Assembly: GCA_946479395.1 (NCBI GenBank)
Contig: CAMLFV010000009.1
Coordinates: 1-24,057 of the forward strand
From: an uncultured Flavobacterium sp.
Lineage (GTDB): Bacteria > Bacteroidota > Bacteroidia > Flavobacteriales > Flavobacteriaceae
Direction of reading: 5' to 3'
Length of the DNA: 24,057 nt
Shown: piece after piece, positions 14,753-23,163 of the stretch
Layout: each line of letters starts with the position of its first letter
How positions within the stretch are numbered: position 1 is the stretch's first letter
The notes under the pieces: model-generated
What the model saw: only the letters and a program-made list of their open reading frames with translations
The model's database searches: none
Told to the model about the DNA's origin: nothing
Translations under genes and position numbers: made by a program

Positions 14753-15517
14753 ATGAAAATAATTATATCGCCGGCAAAATCGTTAGATTTCGAAACAGAA
14801 TTGCCTGTTACAATACATACAAAACCAGCTTTTATCAAACAAAGTAAGGAAATACATAAGGTTTTAAAAACATTAAAGCCTGCAGATTTAAGTAATTTAA
14901 TGTCGATTTCTGATAATTTGGCAGATTTAAACTGGCAGCGTAACAAAGCTCGAAAATACAAACTAACCGAATTGAATAATGCGGTTCGCCAAGCAGTTTT
15001 TGCTTTTAATGGAGATGTTTACACGGGCTTGAATGCTTACACGTTAAGTGAAAAAGAAATTAATTATTTGCAAAATAACTTAAACATACTTTCGGGTTTA
15101 TACGGTTTGTTAAAACCTTTAGATGCTATTGAACCTTACCGATTAGAAATGGGTATAAAACTACCAATTGCCGATAAAAAAGATTTATACGATTTTTGGA
15201 AAGATACAGTTACAACAGCTTTAAATAAAGGTTATAAAAAAGGAGATGTTTTGGTGAATTTAGCCAGCAACGAATATTTTGGAGCAGTTGATAAAAAAAC
15301 ACTAAAAGCAAAGGTTATTACTCCTGAATTTAAAGATTACAAAGACGGAAAACTAAAAATGATTAGTTTTTTTGCTAAAAAAGCTCGTGGGTTGATGGTT
15401 CGCTACATGGCAGAAAATAATATTACTAACGTAGAAGATATTAAACAGTTTAATGTAGAAGGTTATGGTTTTGATGCTAATTTATCAACCGATACCAAAT
15501 GGGTTTTTACGAGATAA
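14753..15517 (+). CDS. yaaA: YaaA family peroxide-stress protein
   Basis: This 254-residue protein matches YaaA (DUF328) along its whole length. It opens with MKIIISPAKSLDFE, typical of the family, and contains the blocks LMSISDNLADLN, QAVFAFNGDVYTGL, ILSGLYGLLKPLDAIEPYRLEMG, VLVNLASNEYFG and FFAKKARGLMVRYM. In E. coli, YaaA lowers free intracellular iron and protects against hydrogen-peroxide damage under OxyR control; it has been shown to bind DNA. It is cytoplasmic, of full length and appears intact. No gene in the immediate vicinity shares its pathway. Confidence 0.92.
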   Translation: MKIIISPAKSLDFETELPVTIHTKPAFIKQSKEIHKVLKTLKPADLSNLMSISDNLADLNWQRNKARKYKLTELNNAVRQAVFAFNGDVYTGLNAYTLSEKEINYLQNNLNILSGLYGLLKPLDAIEPYRLEMGIKLPIADKKDLYDFWKDTVTTALNKGYKKGDVLVNLASNEYFGAVDKKTLKAKVITPEFKDYKDGKLKMISFFAKKARGLMVRYMAENNITNVEDIKQFNVEGYGFDANLSTDTKWVFTR

Positions 15518-15529
15518 CTATTAAAACAT

Positions 15530-15560
15530 TTTGATTTATAGATTAGTTTTAGGAATTTTG
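15530..15560 (+). promoter_or_regulatory. Probable hutH promoter (-33 and -7 elements)
   Basis: TTTG (15530-15533) is followed by 19 bases and then GAATTTTG (15553-15560), which has one mismatch to TAnnTTTG. The spacing matches the 17-23 bases of Bacteroidota promoters. Box to ATG distance is 20 bases. Confidence 0.45.
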
Positions 15561-15580
15561 GCAAACTAAGAAAAAAGACC

Positions 15581-17074
15581 ATGTCAGCAACACATTATAT
15601 TAGCAACAATACGTTGAGTTTAGAAGAGCTAAACACCATTATCGAAGAAAATCATACCTTGGCTTTATCAGAAGAAGCCATTGCAAACATTAATAAATGC
15701 CGTGAATATTTAGATAATAAAATGCAGACCGAAACCAATCCTATTTATGGAATCAACACCGGTTTTGGATCATTATACAACATTAAAATTTCAAACGAAG
15801 ATCTAACAACTTTACAAGAAAATCTAATGAAATCGCACGCTTGCGGTACAGGTGACGAAGTTCCTCACAGCATTGTAAAAATAATGTTGCTGTTAAAGAT
15901 AAAATCATTGTGTTACGGTAATTCTGGAGTACAATTGGTAACGGTTGAACGTTTAATCGATTTCTACAACAATAATATTTTACCGGTTGTTTATACGCAA
16001 GGTTCGTTAGGTGCATCGGGCGATTTATCTCCGTTGGCACATTTGTGTTTGCCTTTAATTGGCGAAGGCGAAGTTTTTATGAACGGAAACCGAATCTCTG
16101 CAAAACAAATGTTGGCCGAAAAAGGTTGGGAAACAATCACGTTAAAATCTAAAGAAGGTTTGGCGTTGTTGAATGGTACACAGTTTATGAGTTCGTACGG
16201 AGCTTATATCTTATTAAAGACTTCAAAACTATCACAATTGGCAGATGTGATCGGAGCTGTTTCTTTAGAAGGTTTCGATGGCAGAATCGATCCTTTCAAC
16301 AATTTAATCCACATTGTACGTCCACACAAAGGTCAGGTAAATACGGCTGTTTATATTTCCGAAATTTTAGAAGGATCAGAATTGATCAAACAACCTAAAA
16401 AACACGTTCAGGATCCGTATTCGTTCCGCTGTATTCCGCAGGTTCACGGTGCTTCAAAAGATGCTATTGAATATGTAGAAAAGGTTTTTAAAACCGAAAT
16501 TAATTCGGTAACCGATAATCCGAATATTTTTGTTGATGAAGATTTAATTGTTTCAGGCGGAAATTTCCACGGACAACCATTGGCCTTGGCATTAGATTTT
16601 TTGGGAATTGCCTTGGCAGAATTAGGAAGCATTTCTGAACGCAGAACCTATCAGTTAATATCGGGCTTGCGTAATTTGCCTCCGTTTTTGGTAAATAATC
16701 CGGGATTGAATTCAGGTTTCATGATTCCGCAATACACCGCAGCAAGTATCGTTAGCCAGAACAAACAATTGGCAACTCCGGCAAGTATCGATAGTATTGT
16801 ATCAAGTAACGGACAAGAAGATCATGTGAGTATGGGTGCCAATGCAGCTACAAAAACACTGAAAATTGTTGAAAATTTAGAACGAATTCTTGCGATTGAA
16901 CTGTTTAACGCAGCGCAGGCTTTAGAATTCCGCCGACCAGGAAAATCGAGCAATTTTATAGAAAACTTTATAAGCGATTACAGAAAAGTTGTTCCAACGG
17001 TAGCAGAAGACCGTATTTTACATTACGATATTCAAAACAGTATTCAGTTTTTAAGCAATTATAAATTCAGTTAA
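15581..17074 (+). CDS. hutH: Histidine ammonia-lyase
   Basis: This 497-residue protein is a complete aromatic amino-acid ammonia-lyase. The Ala-Ser-Gly triad that cyclises into the MIO cofactor is A145-S146-G147 in GSLGASGDLSPLAHL. Y56 (IYGINTGFG), N198 and the blocks FRCIPQVHGASKD and TDNPNI are conserved. Residues that point to histidine rather than tyrosine or phenylalanine are H86 in MKSHACG and E413 in GQEDHVSMG, the pattern of HutH. It deaminates histidine to urocanate, the first step of histidine breakdown. No hutU, hutI or hutG is in the window, so it may act with genes elsewhere. A 13-bp hairpin terminator follows. Confidence 0.92.
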   Translation: MSATHYISNNTLSLEELNTIIEENHTLALSEEAIANINKCREYLDNKMQTETNPIYGINTGFGSLYNIKISNEDLTTLQENLMKSHACGTGDEVPHSIVKIMLLLKIKSLCYGNSGVQLVTVERLIDFYNNNILPVVYTQGSLGASGDLSPLAHLCLPLIGEGEVFMNGNRISAKQMLAEKGWETITLKSKEGLALLNGTQFMSSYGAYILLKTSKLSQLADVIGAVSLEGFDGRIDPFNNLIHIVRPHKGQVNTAVYISEILEGSELIKQPKKHVQDPYSFRCIPQVHGASKDAIEYVEKVFKTEINSVTDNPNIFVDEDLIVSGGNFHGQPLALALDFLGIALAELGSISERRTYQLISGLRNLPPFLVNNPGLNSGFMIPQYTAASIVSQNKQLATPASIDSIVSSNGQEDHVSMGANAATKTLKIVENLERILAIELFNAAQALEFRRPGKSSNFIENFISDYRKVVPTVAEDRILHYDIQNSIQFLSNYKFS

Positions 17075-17080
17075 TTATAC

Positions 17081-17115
17081 AAAATGCACTTTTAGTTATA
17101 CAAAAGTGCATTTTT
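17081..17115 (+). terminator. Hairpin terminator of hutH
   Basis: Arms AAAATGCACTTTT (17081-17093) and AAAAGTGCATTTT (17102-17114) form a perfect 13-bp stem with an eight-base loop, followed by more T. It starts 6 bases after the hutH stop. Confidence 0.85.
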
Positions 17116-17131
17116 CTTTTGTGAAAATAGT

Positions 17132-17139
17132 TATATTTG
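17132..17139 (+). promoter_or_regulatory. -7 promoter box of the HD-domain gene
   Basis: TATATTTG matches TAnnTTTG and lies 27 bases before the TTG at 17167. It overlaps an in-frame TTG at 17137, which is therefore unlikely to be the start. Confidence 0.6.
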
Positions 17140-17166
17140 CCTGATATTTCAGCAACAAAAAAAGTT

Positions 17167-18389
17167 TTGACATCAGCAAATAAATTAAAAATTTTAAACG
17201 ATCCTATTTATGGCTTCATAACCATACCTGCAACATTGTTGTACGATTTAATTCAGCATCCGTATTTTCAGCGTTTGCGCAGAATTAAGCAAATGGGATT
17301 GTCTTCTTTAGTTTATCCGGGTGCCGAACATACACGTTTTCATCACGCTTTGGGCTGTATGCACATGATGCAGAAAGCCGTGCAGGTGTTGCGTTTTAAG
17401 AATGTAGAAATATCAAAAGAAGAAGAAGAGGCACTTTACATTGCCATTTTATTGCACGATATTGGTCACGGACCTTTTTCGCACGCAATGGAACACAGCA
17501 TTGTAGAAAATATTCATCACGAGGAAATTTCGTTGCTTTTTATGGAAGCTTTGAATGAAGAATTTGAAGGAAAACTTTCATTGGCAATCGAGATTTTTAA
17601 AGGAAATTATCCGCGTAAATTTTTAATCCAGTTAATATCTTCACAAATGGATATGGATCGAATGGATTATTTAAAGCGCGATAGTTTTTACAGTGGTGTT
17701 GCCGAAGGAAACATTAATTCCGAGCGATTGATCCAGATGATCAATGTTCATAACGATGTTTTGGTTGTTGAGGAAAAAGGAATATATTTTTGGTAGCACG
17801 CCGTTTAATGTATTGGCAGTGCTATTTGCATAAAACAAGCGTTGGTGCAGAATTGTTATTGTCTAAAATATTAAAACGCGCCAAGCAGTTAACCTTGCAA
17901 GGAGTAGATTTACCAGCGAGCAATGCACTGAAATTTTTCTTGGAGAACAATGTTCTAAAAGCTGATTTTAATAAAGAAGTTTTAAACAATTTTGCCTTGT
18001 TAGATGATGCCGATATTTATACCGCATTAAAAAACTGGCAGTTTCATACCGATAAGGTTTTGTCGTATTTAAGCAGTGCCAATGTAAACAGAAAATTGTT
18101 TCATGTGCAATTGGTTTCTAAAGATGATTTGGTCTCAAAATTAAGTTATTACCAAAGTTTATGTAAAGATAAACTTGAAATAACTGATGAGTTGGATTAT
18201 TTTGTTTTTGGCGATAAATTAAAAAATCAGGCATACGATTTAAAAGCAGATCCAATTCGTATTTTTACAAAGAACAAAGAAATTATCGATGTGTTAGAAG
18301 CATCAGATCAATACAATTTAAAGGCTTTGTCAGAGCCTGTTTATAAATACTTTATATGCTATCCAAAAAGCATTCATAAAGTTGGTTAA
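17167..18389 (+). pseudogene. HD-domain phosphohydrolase (COG1078-type), frameshifted, no ATG start
   Basis: Two overlapping frames together encode one HD-domain protein of the SAMHD1-like/COG1078 family, which hydrolyses nucleotides or phosphoesters with metals. The first frame (to 17796) holds the active-site blocks HTRFHHALG and LLHDIGHGPFSH (H97, D98) and MDMDRMDYLKRD, ends in KGIYFW and stops at TAG. The second frame, open from 17790, continues with LVARRLMYWQ...HKTSVGAELLL. Joining them needs a -1 shift. In homologues as I remember them, a few residues (of the type SVEN) separate GIY from FLVARRL, so a deletion of about 13 bases would explain both the missing residues and the frame. No ATG precedes the domain in frame; the likely start is TTG at 17167. 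The gene is probably inactive, unless this is a sequencing error. Confidence 0.75.
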
Positions 18390-18396
18390 AAATTAA

Positions 18397-18404
18397 TATT
18401 TTTG
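18397..18404 (+). promoter_or_regulatory. -7 promoter box of the lpxD operon
   Basis: TATTTTTG matches TAnnTTTG and ends only 6 bases before the lpxD ATG, so transcription from it would begin at or almost at the start codon. It covers the in-frame TTG at 18402, which cannot be the start. Confidence 0.5.
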
Positions 18405-18410
18405 TATTCA

Positions 18411-19436
18411 ATGAAGATTACAGCAGAACAAATTGCCGAAGTTTTAAACGGAAATATTGTGGGCGATTCTACGGTTGAGGTTTTTAAGTTAGCCAAGATC
18501 GAAGAAGGCGAAGAAGGTTCTATTACCTTTTTGTCAAACTCAAAATACAACCATTTTTTATACACAACCAAGGCATCAATTGTAATTGTTAATAAAGATT
18601 TTCAACCGTTGCACGATGTAAAAGCAACTATGATTCAGGTTGATGATTCTTATAAAGCATTTACAAAAATATTAGAATACGCCAATCAAATCAAATTAAT
18701 GAAATCGGGTATCGAACAACCATCGGTGATTTCTGAAGGTGCAGAATACGGTACCGATTTGTATTTGGGAAGTTTCTGTTACATAGGTAAAAACACAAAA
18801 ATTGGGAACAATGTAAAAATTTATCCGAATTCTTTTGTGGGCGATAATGTAACAATTGGCGATAATACGATTCTTTTTGCCGGTGCACGAATTTATTCTG
18901 AAACAGTAATCGGTAAAAATTGCGTGATTCATTCAGGAACAATTGTAGGTTCAGACGGATTTGGATTTGCCCCAAATACAGATGGTACCTACTCTAAAAT
19001 TCCGCAGATTGGAAACGTTATTATTGAAGACGATGTTGAAATTGGTTCATGTACAACTATTGATCGTGCTACATTAGGATCAACAATCATAAGAAAAGGT
19101 GTAAAGTTGGATAATCAAATTCAAATTGCACATAATGTAGAAGTAGGCGAAAATACCGTAATTGCTTCGCAAACTGGTGTTGCTGGCTCTGCCAAAATAG
19201 GTAAAAACTGCGTTATTGGCGGGCAGGTTGGTATTGTAGGTCATATCGTTATTGGCGATAATGTGCGTATTCAAGCGCAATCCGGTGTTGGTAAAAGCGT
19301 TAAAGACGGTGAAATTATCCAAGGTTCACCGGCAATGACATACAACGATTTTTCAAAATCTTACGTGTATTTTAAAAAATTGCCAAATATTGTTAAAGAA
19401 ATCGATCAGTTAAAAAAATCAAATAACGAAATATAA
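18411..19436 (+). CDS. lpxD: UDP-3-O-(3-hydroxyacyl)glucosamine N-acyltransferase
   Basis: This 341-residue protein is a full-length LpxD, the third step of lipid A synthesis: it transfers a 3-hydroxyacyl chain from acyl carrier protein to the 2-amino group of UDP-3-O-acyl-glucosamine in the cytoplasm. An N-terminal uridine-binding domain (1-100) precedes a left-handed beta-helix of hexapeptide repeats (about 101-320), for example IGKNTKIGNNVKIYPNSFVG. Catalytic H241 is in QIQIAHNVEVG, matching E. coli His239, and a C-terminal helix follows. The ATG at 18411 is chosen because of the -7 box at 18397. It heads the operon with lpxC-fabZ, lpxA, efp, the second lpxD-like gene and the NTF2-like gene. 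Confidence 0.95.
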   Translation: MKITAEQIAEVLNGNIVGDSTVEVFKLAKIEEGEEGSITFLSNSKYNHFLYTTKASIVIVNKDFQPLHDVKATMIQVDDSYKAFTKILEYANQIKLMKSGIEQPSVISEGAEYGTDLYLGSFCYIGKNTKIGNNVKIYPNSFVGDNVTIGDNTILFAGARIYSETVIGKNCVIHSGTIVGSDGFGFAPNTDGTYSKIPQIGNVIIEDDVEIGSCTTIDRATLGSTIIRKGVKLDNQIQIAHNVEVGENTVIASQTGVAGSAKIGKNCVIGGQVGIVGHIVIGDNVRIQAQSGVGKSVKDGEIIQGSPAMTYNDFSKSYVYFKKLPNIVKEIDQLKKSNNEI

Positions 19437-19449
19437 GTTAAAAATAGTT

Positions 19450-20838
19450 ATGGTTAAACAGAAAACCATCGCCCAAGAAGTAACAATTAACGGAGTAGGT
19501 TTGCATACAGGTCAACAAGTTGTTATGACTTTAAAACCTGCGCCTGTAAATAATGGCTTTACTTTTGTGCGAGTAGATTTACCGGGAAATCCTGTTATTG
19601 AAGCAGATGCTAACTATGTTGTTTCTACAGAGCGTGGAACAAATTTAGAGCATAAAGGTGTACAGTTACATACTACAGAGCATGTTTTGGCTGCTTTTGT
19701 TGGTAGTGATTTAGATAATGTTATTATTGAACTAAATGCTTCAGAACCACCGATTATGGATGGTTCATCTAAATTTTTTGTTCAAGCTGTTGAAAAAGCC
19801 GGAATTGTAGAGCAAGATGCAGAACGTAACGAATACATTGTTAAAGAAGTAATCTCGTACGTTGATGAAAGAACAGGCAGCGAAATTATCGTGATGCCTG
19901 CAGATGAGTATCAAATTACAACAATGGTAGATTTTGGCACTAAGGTTTTAGGCACGCAAAACGCTACGTTGAAAAACATGAGCGATTTTAAAAAGGATAT
20001 TTCTGAAGCAAGAACTTTTAGCTTTTTGCACGAAATAGAAACTTTATTGGCGCACGGATTAATTAAAGGTGGCGATTTAAACAATGCTATTGTTTATGTT
20101 GATAAAGAAATATCAGACGAAACATTACAACGTTTAAAAGTTGCTTTTGGTAAAGATGATATTGCTGTTAAACCAAACGGAGTTCTTGATAATTTAACGT
20201 TACATTATCCAAATGAAGCAGCTCGACACAAATTGTTAGACGTTGTTGGTGATTTAGCATTGATAGGAACACGTATCCGTGGAAAAGTGATCGCAAACAA
20301 ACCGGGACATTTTGTAAACACACAATTTGCTAAAAAAATGTCGAAAATCATCAAAGCAGAACGTAGAAATCAAGTTCCTGTTTTTGATCTTACCAAAGAA
20401 CCGTTAATGGACATCACTAAAATTATGGCAATGTTGCCACATAGATTTCCTATGCTTTTGGTTGATCGTATTTTAGAATTGTCTGATTCTCATGTGGTAG
20501 GTATGAAAAATGTTACCATGAACGAAGAGTTTTTTCAAGGACATTTTCCAGGTGCACCAGTAATGCCCGGCGTTTTAATTATTGAGGCAATGGCGCAAAC
20601 AGGCGGTATTTTAGCGTTGAGCACAGTTCCTGATCCTGAAAATTATCTAACGTATTTCATGAAAATTGATAACGTACGTTTTAAACAACAGGTTTTACCG
20701 GGCGACACATTGATCTTTAAGTTAGATTTGATTACTCCAATTCGCAGAGGAATCTGTCACATGCAGGCTGTTGCTTATGCAAACGGTAAAATTGCTACCG
20801 AAGCAGAATTAATGGCACAAATAGTAAAAGCAAAATAG
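19450..20838 (+). CDS. lpxC-fabZ: Bifunctional LpxC deacetylase / FabZ dehydratase
   Basis: This 462-residue protein joins two enzymes. Residues 1-310 are LpxC, the zinc-dependent UDP-3-O-acyl-N-acetylglucosamine deacetylase that commits the cell to lipid A: zinc ligands H78 (HTTEHVLAAF), H260 and D264 (RHKLLDVVGD), and the catalytic H287 (NKPGHFVN). Residues 318-462 are FabZ, the 3-hydroxyacyl-ACP dehydratase of fatty-acid synthesis: LPHRFPMLLVDRI, with catalytic H365 (FFQGHFPGAPVMPG) and E379 (LIIEAMAQTGG). The fusion is a known trait of Bacteroidota and places the two enzymes that compete for 3-hydroxyacyl-ACP on one chain. It is 13 bases downstream of lpxD, in the same operon. Confidence 0.96.
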   Translation: MVKQKTIAQEVTINGVGLHTGQQVVMTLKPAPVNNGFTFVRVDLPGNPVIEADANYVVSTERGTNLEHKGVQLHTTEHVLAAFVGSDLDNVIIELNASEPPIMDGSSKFFVQAVEKAGIVEQDAERNEYIVKEVISYVDERTGSEIIVMPADEYQITTMVDFGTKVLGTQNATLKNMSDFKKDISEARTFSFLHEIETLLAHGLIKGGDLNNAIVYVDKEISDETLQRLKVAFGKDDIAVKPNGVLDNLTLHYPNEAARHKLLDVVGDLALIGTRIRGKVIANKPGHFVNTQFAKKMSKIIKAERRNQVPVFDLTKEPLMDITKIMAMLPHRFPMLLVDRILELSDSHVVGMKNVTMNEEFFQGHFPGAPVMPGVLIIEAMAQTGGILALSTVPDPENYLTYFMKIDNVRFKQQVLPGDTLIFKLDLITPIRRGICHMQAVAYANGKIATEAELMAQIVKAK

Positions 20839-20859
20839 TAAATAAATAATTAAGTTAGA

Positions 20860-21645
20860 ATGAATCAACCATTAGCATACGTTCATCCAGGAGCAAAAAT
20901 TGCTAAAAATGTGGTAATTGAGCCTTTTACAACTATTCACAACAATGTTGAAATAGGTGAAGGTACTTGGATAGGGTCAAACGTTACCATCATGGAAGGA
21001 GCACGAATCGGAAAAAATTGTCGTATTTTTCCCGGCGCAGTTATTTCTGCCGAACCACAAGATTTAAAGTTCGATGGCGAGGAAACAACTGTTGAAATTG
21101 GCGATAATACAACAATTAGAGAGTGTGTTACCATTAACAGAGGTACAAAAGACAGATACCGCACGGCTATTGGTAAAAATTGTTTAATACAGGCTTACAG
21201 CCACATTGCGCACGATTGTATTGTGGGTGATAACTGTATCTTTTCAAACTCAAGCACATTGGCAGGTCACGTAACAGTTGGTGATTATGTTGTTTTGGCA
21301 GGTATGGTTGCGGTGCATCAGTTCTGTACAATCGGATCGCATTCGTTTGTAACAGGCGGTACGCTTGTTCGTAAAGATGTTCCTCCGTACATTAAAGCTG
21401 CACGTGAGCCAATTTCTTACGTAGGAATTAATTCTGTAGGTTTGAGAAGAAGAGGAATCGATTCAGAAAAAATTAAAGAAATACAGAATATTTACCGCGT
21501 ATTGTATCAAAAGAATTACAACAATTCACAGGCAATAGAAATTTTAGAAACAGAGATGGAAGCAACTCCTGAACGTGACGAAATTATTCAGTTTGTGCGT
21601 AATTCAACGCGTGGTATCATGAAAGGTTATACCGGAATTTATTAA
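20860..21645 (+). CDS. lpxA: UDP-N-acetylglucosamine O-acyltransferase
   Basis: This 261-residue protein is LpxA, the first enzyme of lipid A synthesis, which acylates the 3-OH of UDP-GlcNAc from 3-hydroxyacyl-ACP in the cytoplasm. It is a left-handed beta-helix of hexapeptide repeats, for example IGEGTWIGSNVTIMEG and VGDNCIFSNSSTLAG, with catalytic H118 in AYSHIAHDCIVGDNC, matching E. coli His125, and a C-terminal helical domain (about 190-261; REPISYVGINSVGLRRRG). Its length matches the family norm of about 260. It follows lpxC-fabZ by 21 bases and precedes efp by 26 bases in the same operon. Confidence 0.96.
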   Translation: MNQPLAYVHPGAKIAKNVVIEPFTTIHNNVEIGEGTWIGSNVTIMEGARIGKNCRIFPGAVISAEPQDLKFDGEETTVEIGDNTTIRECVTINRGTKDRYRTAIGKNCLIQAYSHIAHDCIVGDNCIFSNSSTLAGHVTVGDYVVLAGMVAVHQFCTIGSHSFVTGGTLVRKDVPPYIKAAREPISYVGINSVGLRRRGIDSEKIKEIQNIYRVLYQKNYNNSQAIEILETEMEATPERDEIIQFVRNSTRGIMKGYTGIY

Positions 21646-21671
21646 TAAATAAAAAAATAAAAACATAATTT

Positions 21672-22238
21672 ATGGCAAGTACATCAGACATTAGAAACGG
21701 TTTATGTATTAAATTTAATAACGATATTTATAAAATTGTAGAGTTTTTACACGTAAAACCAGGTAAAGGTCCTGCGTTTGTAAGAACAAAATTAAAAAGT
21801 GTAACTTCTGGTAAAACATTAGACAATACTTTTTCGGCAGGTCATAAAATCGATGTAGTTCGTGTAGAAACTCATACTTTTCAGTATTTGTACAACGAAG
21901 GAAACGATTACCATTTTATGAATAACGAAACTTTTGAGCAAATTACATTAGAAAAAAATATTTTAGATGCTCCGGAATTATTAAAAGAAGGAACAAATGT
22001 AATGGTTCAGATTAATGCAGAAACTGAATCTCCTTTATCTGTAGATATGCCTGCGTCTATCGTTTTAGAAGTAACTTATACAGAGCCGGGTGTAAAAGGT
22101 AATACGGCAACAAACGCTACAAAACCTGCTACGGTAGAAACCGGTGCGCAAGTTAACGTGCCTTTGTTTATTAACGAAGGCGATAAAATTAAAATTGATA
22201 CAGCTTCAGGAAGTTATATCGAACGTATTAAAGAATAA
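21672..22238 (+). CDS. efp: Translation elongation factor P
   Basis: This 188-residue protein is EF-P, which binds between the ribosomal P and E sites and relieves stalling at consecutive prolines. Its three beta-barrel domains are visible: the N-terminal KOW-like domain with FLHVKPGKGPAFVRTK (K32 at the tip, the site of post-translational lysine modification in many bacteria), and the OB-fold domains with ESPLSVDMPASIVLEV and the C-terminal GDKIKIDTASGSYIERI. No modification enzyme gene (EpmA, EpmB or YmfI types) is in the window, so the modification cannot be inferred. It lies within the lpx operon, 26 bases after lpxA and 7 before the second lpxD-like gene. Confidence 0.97.
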   Translation: MASTSDIRNGLCIKFNNDIYKIVEFLHVKPGKGPAFVRTKLKSVTSGKTLDNTFSAGHKIDVVRVETHTFQYLYNEGNDYHFMNNETFEQITLEKNILDAPELLKEGTNVMVQINAETESPLSVDMPASIVLEVTYTEPGVKGNTATNATKPATVETGAQVNVPLFINEGDKIKIDTASGSYIERIKE

Positions 22239-22245
22239 TTTGTAA

Positions 22246-23157
22246 ATGAGATTTCCTAAAACGTATCATTTAGAAAATATAGCAGAAATAATTGGGTGTT
22301 CCTTTGTAGGGGCTCCCGATTTTCCTGTTTTAGGAATGAACGAAATTCATGTGGTGCAACCCGGTGAAATCGTTTTTGTAGATCACCCGAAATATTACGA
22401 TAAAGCATTAAATTCAAACGCAACCATCATTTTAATTAATAAAGATGTTGAATGCCCTGAAGGAAAAGCTTTGTTGATTTCTGATGATCCTTTTCGCGAT
22501 TTCAATAAACTGTCAGTTTATTTTCGTCCGTTTCAAGCTTCATCAAATGCAATAGCAGAAACTGCTCAGATAGGCGGGGGAACAATCATTCAGCCGAATG
22601 TTTTTGTTGGCAACCACGTTAAAATCGGTAAAAACTGTATCATTCATGCAAATGTTGTTTTGAACGATCATACCGTAATAGGTGATAATGTAGTTATTCA
22701 CGCAGGAACGGTTTTAGGTGCCGATGCTTTTTACTATAAAAAAAGAGCTGATTTTTTTGATCCATTGATTTCTTGTGGTTCCGTTGTGATTGAAGACGAT
22801 GTTACGCTTGGAGCTTTATGTACGATTGATCGAGGAGTAACAGGAGAAACCCGCATTAAAAAAGGAGCTAAAATTGATAATCAAGTGCACATTGGTCACG
22901 ATACCGTTATTGGCGAAATGTGCTTAATTGCGGCACAATGTGGTATTGCAGGTTGTGTGGTTATAGAAAATCACGTAACTTTATGGGGACAAGTTGGTAC
23001 AACAAGCGGTATAACCATAGGCGAAAAAGCTGTAATTATGGCAAAATCGGGCGTTTCTAAAAGTCTTGCAGGTAATAAAATTTATTTTGGAGCACCGGCA
23101 GAAGAAGCACGCGAATATTACAAGCACGTTGCAAAAGTTAAAAATTTAGTAAAGTAG
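22246..23157 (+). CDS. Second LpxD-like acyltransferase
   Basis: This 303-residue protein is an LpxD homologue: an N-terminal domain of about 100 residues (YHLENIAEIIGCSFVG, EIHVVQPGEIVFVDHPKYY), then a hexapeptide beta-helix with IGKNCIIHANVVLN and a candidate catalytic H218 in NQVHIGHDTVIG. It differs from the operon's first LpxD: the helix lacks the LpxD-type C-terminal arm, being about 40 residues shorter, and the catalytic block reads IGHD rather than IAHN. It may acylate a different position or sugar, or be inactive. It follows efp by 7 bases and precedes the NTF2-like gene by 6, so it belongs to the same transcription unit. The family is plausible; the exact substrate is unknown. Confidence 0.82.
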   Translation: MRFPKTYHLENIAEIIGCSFVGAPDFPVLGMNEIHVVQPGEIVFVDHPKYYDKALNSNATIILINKDVECPEGKALLISDDPFRDFNKLSVYFRPFQASSNAIAETAQIGGGTIIQPNVFVGNHVKIGKNCIIHANVVLNDHTVIGDNVVIHAGTVLGADAFYYKKRADFFDPLISCGSVVIEDDVTLGALCTIDRGVTGETRIKKGAKIDNQVHIGHDTVIGEMCLIAAQCGIAGCVVIENHVTLWGQVGTTSGITIGEKAVIMAKSGVSKSLAGNKIYFGAPAEEAREYYKHVAKVKNLVK

Positions 23158-23163
23158 GTAACA

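Noticed and set aside
17787..17796. Programmed -1 frameshift at the T run in the HD-domain gene
   Set aside because: No classical slippery heptamer is present, no downstream stimulatory structure was seen, and a short deletion explains the missing residues better; kept only as an alternative.
18691..19322. Leftward open frames within lpxD
   Set aside because: They lie entirely inside the conserved lpxD coding sequence and have no recognisable domain.
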